A DNA stretch of 12,483 nt from Smittium culicis (lineage: Eukaryota > Kickxellomycota > Harpellomycetes > Harpellales > Legeriomycetaceae), in the NCBI GenBank assembly GCA_001970855.1, contig LSSN01000585.1:1-12483 (forward strand), read 5' to 3'. Both the position numbers and the translations under genes were made by a program. Position 1 is the stretch's first letter. The number at the start of each line of letters is the position of its first letter. Below the pieces are notes generated by a model. The model was not told the origin of the DNA. It worked only from the letters and a program-made list of their open reading frames with translations, and did not search any database. This document shows, piece after piece, positions 7,816 through 12,483 of the stretch.

Positions 7816-8370
7816 TTGTTTTAAAAATCGGAACTATTTTTATTTATTTCATCTGCGAATAGTATCTTTATACAATTATTGGACTAACTTATTAATCTTT
7901 AGAATTTGTTATATAATATTAAATTAGCTCTCGAGTTCATCTGGAAAAAAGCAGATTTAATTGAAAAGTTACCGATTCCCAAAATAGTCTCGATATTGGC
8001 GTCCATTAATAATTAGCTCATAATCACTTTTTTATGGAATATAGCTTCTAATTACATCTAAAAAGCTCAACTACCATAAACGAACAATTTTGGAATTGTG
8101 TATTTTTTTTTATTCCTTTTCCACGCAAAACTTTGTATAAATCGGGTAAATTGATTCGAATATGATTTAAAATTAGTTATATTATTTGCTGTTGATATAA
8201 AAATACCAATAAATCAATGAACATCGTAAATTAATATTTTTATTAATCTCAATTGGATATATTTAGTGATCACAACCAATCTATCGCCCAGTAAAGGATT
8301 TATAAAGAATATAAACTATCGGATGCAGCAACACGAATCTGTTTTCTATTTAAAGCATTATCACTTTTAA
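7816..8370. other. AT-rich spacer upstream of the transcription-factor gene
   Basis: No coding region was found. It contains the second copy of the CCCAGTAAA-centred repeat (8281-8315). An isolated ACCATAAACGAA match to the MITE interior lies near 8079-8091, but the surrounding alignment is too poor to call another copy. Promoter elements of the minus-strand gene could lie here but none can be named. Confidence 0.45.
8281..8315 (+). repeat. CCCAGTAAA-centred short repeat, copy 2
   Basis: CTATCGCCCAGTAAA followed by TTTATAAAGAATATAAAC aligns with 3022-3055 with a 3-base insertion. The 9-mer occupies 8287-8295. It sits about 75 bp before MITE copy P4. Confidence 0.5.
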
Positions 8371-8566
8371 GCCTTTCATCTGCAGTGGGCTGTTTTTAAT
8401 ATACCAAATCTATCAAAGTAAACTAAATAAATAAAATAATATTCCAAGCTTGAATATCCATTGGATTATTATAATAAAATTTCAAATAATAAATACGCTT
8501 ATAAATTCCGATGGATAAAAAATTTGTTAGTTTTAATTAAAGCTCATGATATAAACGTCAAACCCA
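8371..8566 (+). mobile_element. piggyBac-like MITE, degenerate copy P4
   Basis: A 196-bp copy bounded by TTAA at 8367-8370 and 8567-8570. The left end GCCTTTCATC...GTTTTTAATATACCAAAT parallels the consensus CCCTTTCACG...ATTTTTGATCTACCAAAT. The interior retains AAATAATAAATACGCTTATAAA. The right terminal repeat is badly eroded (AAACCCA before TTAA). The preserved TTAA pair with strongly diverged sequence suggests an old insertion. It lies about 0.9 kb upstream of the transcription-factor start codon. Confidence 0.7.
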
Positions 8567-8753
8567 TTAATTTTCTCATTTCGTAGAAATATTTTTATTT
8601 GGCGCTAAAAATAAAAAATAAACAAATAAGGTTTATGTAATTAAATAGTGATAATAAAAGTAAAAGTTTCGCCACCAATTGGGTATATATTTTCCTTTAT
8701 ATCGAATAAAAAATAATTTCAATCATTTGTGGAATTTAGACAGCTTTTTTCTC

Positions 8754-8944
8754 CAACTCCTCCGTGTCCTTACAATTAAAAATATAAATTTATTGATTAG
8801 TATATTAGTTATATGTAAATTTATTGTTTGCTGTATAGTCTCTAAAGTGAACCAACTCCTGGATAAATCTCGGATTTAAATTTTAATATTAAATATAATT
8901 TGCTGGAACTCGATTATCAAAAAAGTCTACTACATATGAAATGG
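8754..8944 (-). mobile_element. piggyBac-like MITE, degenerate copy P5
   Basis: This inverted, heavily mutated copy is best seen against P2. AAATTTATTGTTTGCTGTATAG (ending at 8838) matches P2 at 499-520 with one change, and AAATCTCGG and TCAAAAAAGTCTAC follow in the right order. The plus-strand right end GAAATGG then TAAA parallels GAAAGGG then TTAA. The other end, near 8754 (CTCCTCCGTGTCC), is approximate. Short ORFs overlapping this stretch are not genes. Confidence 0.6.
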
Positions 8945-9150
8945 TAAAAGTTTTGATTATCACGACAGATTTTATCGAATTTATATGGAGGATTATTTTG
9001 AAAGGCGATGCTTTTTCTTTTATTTTTTTTTTACTCGCTAGGTTATTTTTCACCCTACATTCCCTTAATGTAAATTTCAATCAAATATATTATCTGACAC
9101 ATCTAATGGCTTTATCTAATAAACTATACCAATAAAAGTATTAGTGAAAT

Positions 9151-9214
9151 AAATTCCGCTCTTTAAAAAAAAAAAAACTATCCATATGGGATATTCTTAG
9201 GAGAAGCGGAATTT
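9151..9214. repeat. 10-bp inverted repeat spanning the border of MITE-like family 2 copy B
   Basis: AAATTCCGCT (9151-9160) and AGCGGAATTT (9205-9214) are perfect reverse complements separated by 44 bases that include an A13 run (9165-9177). The right arm is the inner part of the family-2 left terminal repeat. The left arm lies outside the element and may be a relic of another family-2 end. Confidence 0.5.
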
Positions 9215-9382
9215 TTTTTTCTTTGAAATCCTATTTGCTTACTTGTATTAGGTGAAATTATTGGCTGACTAGATAAACCATTCAATGGCAATATAGCAAC
9301 ATTCAAAAATATAAGTAACGATTTAAATTAGGAAAAGCTTAATGGGAAAAGTTCCGCTACTCGAAATAATTTCCCATATATG
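9183..9382 (+). mobile_element. MITE-like family 2, copy B
   Basis: A 200-bp element with terminal inverted repeats of about 29 bp, 9183-9211 against 9352-9382. They share CATAT, GGGA, ATT, TT, GAG and AGCGGAA in order, about 24 of 29 aligned positions with one 2-base gap. Inside, ATCCTATTTGCTTAC and TTAGGTGA match copy A. There is no coding capacity. The TSD is not clear at either edge, so the superfamily is open. Better preserved than copy A. Confidence 0.75.
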
Positions 9383-10008
9383 AGAGATTACTTCAAGCTA
9401 GATTATTTTTATTAATAATAACTAATTTAAAAGCGTTAATTTTATTCTCAAGCTCTATTTGATGATAATATCAAATAAATTATCTTTTTTCGCCAATAAC
9501 TACATATTAATCAATATGGCAAATAATATTTATAAGAATACAATTTCCGTCAAGCTGTTTATCTCGTGTATAACTGGTGCACAATTTCTAAAATAGTATA
9601 TGATCATCACACTGAATAAAGATGTGGTAATTATTAAAAAGCTATATATAATCTTACCTAAAGGGCTGAAACAATAGGCTAAAATGATGGAATATTGCAA
9701 ATTATATTCTTACGCTAATTTTATGATTAGAATTCCTTTTCCCAAAAAAGTCATAAAGTGTTTTATCTGTTATAATGATAATAGGTTACATCTTCAGCCA
9801 TTGGCAAATATGGGGTAAAAAATTTTTTAGATAACAATGAAATGTGGAATAGCTTCAAGGTGATAGGAAAAGCCTAGCCGACTTTGCGAAACCAGCTAGG
9901 TTAACTTAATAATCAAGTGGTGTTGGTACTAGCCAATGGTGAGATTAGAAAAAATGTTATAGTGCTAAGCGTAAAAGAGTGACTTGTCTGATGAAAGTCT
10001 AGGCTATT
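9383..10008. other. Spacer with a moderately GC-rich, hairpin-prone island at about 9796-10005
   Basis: No ORF was found. The right half is less AT-rich than its surroundings. CCTAGC (9873-9878) pairs with GCTAGG (9895-9900). AGCCTAG (9871-9877) could instead pair with CTAGGCT (9999-10005). AGCCATTGGC (9796-9805) is complementary to GCCAATGGT (9932-9940) with one terminal mismatch. These could be an eroded element or an RNA, or chance. Confidence 0.35.
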
Positions 10009-10012
10009 TTAA

Positions 10013-10201
10013 CCCTTTCCCGAGTGGTAGAATATTTTAGACCAACCAGATATAGCCAACAGCGCTCAATTAAATTACTTTAATTCTGAGGCTTTAAGAA
10101 GTATTGGTATAATGTAAATTAATAACAAATAATAAACTTGCTTATAAATCATAAACGAATCATTAATTTGATTTTTTTAAAGGGTGTTGGACGGGAAAGA
10201 G
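10013..10201 (+). mobile_element. piggyBac-like MITE, copy P6 (TTAA on both sides)
   Basis: A 189-bp element flanked by TTAA at 10009-10012 and 10202-10205. The left end is CCCTTTCCCG; the reverse complement of the right end is CTCTTTCCCG. The interior matches P3 closely (TATAGCCAA, CTTTAAGAAGTATTGGTAT, CTTATAAATCATAAACGAATC in order, then GTGTTGGACGGGAAA). With P3 it is the best-preserved copy. No coding capacity. Confidence 0.93.
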
Positions 10202-10205
10202 TTAA

Positions 10206-10907
10206 TAGGTTATCAATTTAGAAATTTAATAATTGTATAGCTATGTGTCAAAGTGTTGAAATTTAGTGTATTTTATTCAATTTATCGCTAACAAAAAGCG
10301 GAGAGATAAGAATAAAAAATCGGCTAAATATTGTAAAAGTAATAGTTATAATTTATAATAGGATATAAAGATTGACATAATAACGTTTGAAGTTAAAACC
10401 AAATAACAGTTAGGCTTGATTTAAAGGATAAAATAGACTGAAATTTAAATAAAAGAAAATAAAAGTGTAATTTCAAATAAAAGAGTGATGTTTAATTTTA
10501 TAATTTAGTTTTAGCTTTTATCAATGAAAAAGGTATTTATAATCTAATGGATATCCCGAAAAAAAAAAAAAAAGAAAAGAAAAGAAAAAGAGTAAAAAAA
10601 ATACATTTTTTTACTGGATTAAAGTGGGCTTTTTATTTATGCCTCGAAAAAAATGAATATTCAAGTGAATAAAATTTCAGAATAAAATAAAATAAAGTAG
10701 AATAAATTATGATTAGTAAGCTGAAAAAATTTGTGTTTCAGAAAAATACTGAATGTTTTTTAATATTAAATAACAACCCGCCAGTAAATAGCGAACGTTA
10801 GTAATTAACGATCCACAGATGTGAAGAAATAATTAACCAAGCTAAAGTTAATAATTTTTACGATTGACTAAATCTCATAGTATAATATAGTTGATAATAA
10901 GTGCCAC
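10206..10907. other. AT-rich spacer
   Basis: No gene was recognised. It contains the purine tract at 10558-10592, ATAAA-rich runs around 10680-10705, and GCCAGTAAA (10780-10788), a near copy of the CCCAGTAAA motif. Confidence 0.5.
10558..10592 (+). repeat. Purine tract, A15 followed by AAAAG units
   Basis: A pure A/G strand of 35 bases: a long A run, then several AAAAG units and GAG. This is a simple microsatellite-like tract; it could also be the remnant of a retroposon tail, but no body or TSD was seen around it. Confidence 0.7.
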
Positions 10908-10920
10908 AGAGGTGAACTAG
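10908..10920 (+). repeat. Left target-site duplication of the SINE
   Basis: AGAGGTGAACTAG; repeated as AGAGGTGAACCAG at 11090-11102 with one mismatch. Confidence 0.7.
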
Positions 10921-11090
10921 CTCGCTTGAACCAATGCCCAGTGGGTATGGAGCTGCTAGAGCGGCGAAGGGGGGTCGGTTGAAAAATTATTTTTGTAATA
11001 TTTCTTTTAACTTATTAAATATTTTTTATTAGTCTTTTGTATACTTTAAATTAATTTAATGAACTCTCTGTGAGAAAAAAAAAAAAAAAA
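10921..11090 (+). mobile_element. SINE-like retroposon with tRNA-like promoter and poly(A) tail
   Basis: A 170-bp non-coding element with a GC-rich head and an AT-rich body. It ends in A16 (11075-11090) and lies directly between near-identical 13-mers (10908-10920 and 11090-11102), the target-site duplication expected of target-primed insertion. The head contains GCCCAGTGGGTATGGAGC (10936-10953), which parallels a tRNA D arm and A box (TAGCTCAGTTGGTAGAGC type). About 43 bases later, GGTTGAAAAA (10977-10986) sits where a tRNA B box would be and partly matches it. That spacing equals the A-to-B distance in a tRNA. The anticodon and acceptor stems are not preserved. Mobilisation would need LINE-type reverse transcriptase supplied in trans, none of which is present here. 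Confidence 0.7.
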
Positions 11091-11102
11091 GAGGTGAACC
11101 AG
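11090..11102 (+). repeat. Right target-site duplication of the SINE
   Basis: AGAGGTGAACCAG immediately after the A tail; the first A may belong to the tail, leaving 12 bp with one mismatch to the left copy. Confidence 0.7.
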
Positions 11103-11215
11103 CATTGAAGTAATACTAGCAAGTTCGCGGAAATGGGCTTAAATACTATAATGAAAATTAGTATAAGTAAAAGGGAAATGAGTAAACAAGAAACTTTATT
11201 TATCTACGGGGGCAG

Positions 11216-11236
11216 TCAGCAGCATCTAGTTGCTGA
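11216..11236. other. 6-bp hairpin in a locally GC-rich patch
   Basis: TCAGCA (11216-11221) and TGCTGA (11231-11236) flank a 9-nt loop. It follows a GGGGGC run and precedes the palindromic word GATCGATC. No T tract or gene neighbour suggests a role. Confidence 0.4.
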
Positions 11237-11959
11237 TCTCGATCGATCTAAAACAAATAGAATATTAAACTTATATTAACACTATAATGTGAATTAATGC
11301 AATTATGATTAATATTGTGTAATCCATGTTGCAAGTTCAATCTATGGTGGGTTCTTTATGAAGGGAGCGCTTTTAGACATTTCGAGCTTCAGTATAAAAA
11401 AGTTGATATTTAATTATGACCCAGTAAAAAAATTATAGTTACTTTTAGCAAATAAAGCTTTTAAAATGATATAAACAAACAGAAAAAACAAAATGACTTT
11501 TCAATTCCTCCAATAATTTATAAAATTGATGAGTATTCAGGCCAATAATACTAAGTTGCAACATAGTGCTTTCTTTGTTCAGAATCACCCATATATAAAG
11601 TCAAACAGGTGGTATTTTATGAAACCTCCTCGTTGATAATTAATAAATGTATTAAATAAGATAACAAAAATTAAATTTTTAAAATAAACAAATAAAATAA
11701 ATCACCTAACTTAAAAATACAAAGAACAAAATTTGCTCATCTTTTTGATAGTTTATTTTATAAAATAGAAGTCCATAAAACAAAGATTACAATAAAAAAA
11801 AAAATGGAAAATATTTCTTAAGCAAAAAATACAAATTTTAATAAAATATCACAATTACTACCCAGTAAAACCATGTTTAGTCAAAGCAAGCAATTGACTC
11901 AAGCGAAACCACCAATTGAGAGAGTTTTAGTATCGTAGTATCGGCGATCCCTATTATAT

Positions 11960-11999
11960 AATGTTTCAGAGGTAAGCAATAAAACAACCCTGAAACATT
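11960..11999. other. Strong imperfect hairpin, 12-bp stem with one bulge
   Basis: AATGTTTCAG (11960-11969) and CTGAAACATT (11990-11999) are perfect reverse complements. GG (11971-11972) and CC (11988-11989) extend the stem across a bulged A, leaving a 15-nt loop. It is the longest local stem with mixed bases in the right half of the window. It could be a structured RNA, a foldback relic, or the closely spaced ends of a collapsed element. No gene is adjacent. Confidence 0.55.
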
Positions 12000-12483
12000 T
12001 ACGCAAAAGATGTATAATAATAAGAAAAAAATATAAAAGATAAAATTAAGTATCTATAAAAAGTATAAAGTATAAGAATTGGGTATTTTACCTGATGATG
12101 TTTTTCCTCATTCCTAAAAACTTATCATTTAAATCTCTATTTTAATCATCATATTATAATTTAGATTTATTTTGAATTTAAGAAGCGTCACTGCACTTAT
12201 TTTATTATTAGTTTTACATTAATGTAATTAAGAAGATTAAATAAAAATCTATGGATATAGAGGTCCCGACAAGAGAAATAAAATAAACTATATGAACTCC
12301 AAAGGGAAATTAAAAATAAAACCAGCAAATTATTTGAACGATTTCGTAACATTTATACGAATCTTTTTAAAAAGTGCAAAATTAGCGTAGATAATCAGAA
12401 TTTTCTACTAGAAAATCAAATTTAAAATAAATCCTATATATAAATTTTTTTTGATTCTGATATAAAAATTGACGAAATAAAAA

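Larger units (their letters stand above)
11103..12483. other. AT-rich spacer to the end of the window
   Basis: About 1.4 kb without a recognisable gene. It contains two hairpins annotated separately (11216-11236 and 11960-11999), CCCAGTAAA at 11420-11428 and 11861-11869, and a palindrome at 12400-12416 (ATTTTCTA, C, TAGAAAAT). Nothing else was seen. Confidence 0.5.

Noticed and set aside
7930..8130. A seventh full MITE copy around the ACCATAAACGAA match
   Set aside because: Only that 12-base block aligns well; neither end nor TTAA flanks can be located at the expected distances.
8679..9135. Three overlapping short ORFs on both strands (8679-8879, 8889-9080, 8941-9135)
   Set aside because: The first and part of the others cover degenerate MITE P5, and two overlap antisense to each other. 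None has recognisable motifs.
11326..11350. GCAAGTTCAATCTATGG as a tRNA T arm
   Set aside because: The five bases on either side of the TTCAATC loop do not pair, and no cloverleaf can be drawn upstream.

Overview
This window is very AT-rich (roughly four fifths A+T outside the gene) eukaryotic DNA. It carries one convincing protein gene and a dense set of short, mostly decayed non-autonomous mobile elements. The gene, an intronless 779-codon ORF on the minus strand at 5136-7475, encodes a Zn(II)2Cys6 (Gal4-type) transcription factor with the fungal middle homology region. This family is almost confined to fungi, with a few members in amoebae, so the host is most likely an AT-rich fungus with a repeat-rich, gene-sparse genome. 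The exact lineage cannot be fixed from this sequence.

Layout. A GC-rich 170-bp repeat opens the window (1-170) and recurs in direct orientation at 3839-4008. Six copies of one roughly 190-bp element family lie at 247-432, 437-625, 2013-2200, 8371-8566, about 8754-8944 and 10013-10201. Their ends read CCCTTTC..., and the best copies sit exactly between TTAA tetranucleotides, which is the signature of piggyBac-type MITEs. The first two copies abut in inverted orientation around a perfect 32-bp palindrome. A second MITE-like family of about 200 bp with roughly 29-bp terminal inverted repeats occurs at 2424-2624 and 9183-9382. An inverted repeat of about 54 bp (1331-1382 and 3755-3808) brackets a 2.5-kb block that contains several of these insertions.

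At 10921-11090 there is a SINE-like retroposon with a tRNA-like A box, a B-box-like site at tRNA spacing, a 16-A tail and a 12-13 bp target-site duplication. A possible relative lies near 2255-2300. Smaller items include a recurring CCCAGTAAA motif that always points the same way, several hairpins and an AAAAG-rich tract.

The elements are all short and non-coding; no transposase or reverse transcriptase ORF is present, so any mobilising enzymes must be encoded elsewhere. I found no operon, CRISPR array, rRNA or intact tRNA. There is no clear multi-gene system here. The most interesting material is the nested transposon archaeology and the duplicated GC-rich repeat, which could be a non-coding RNA.
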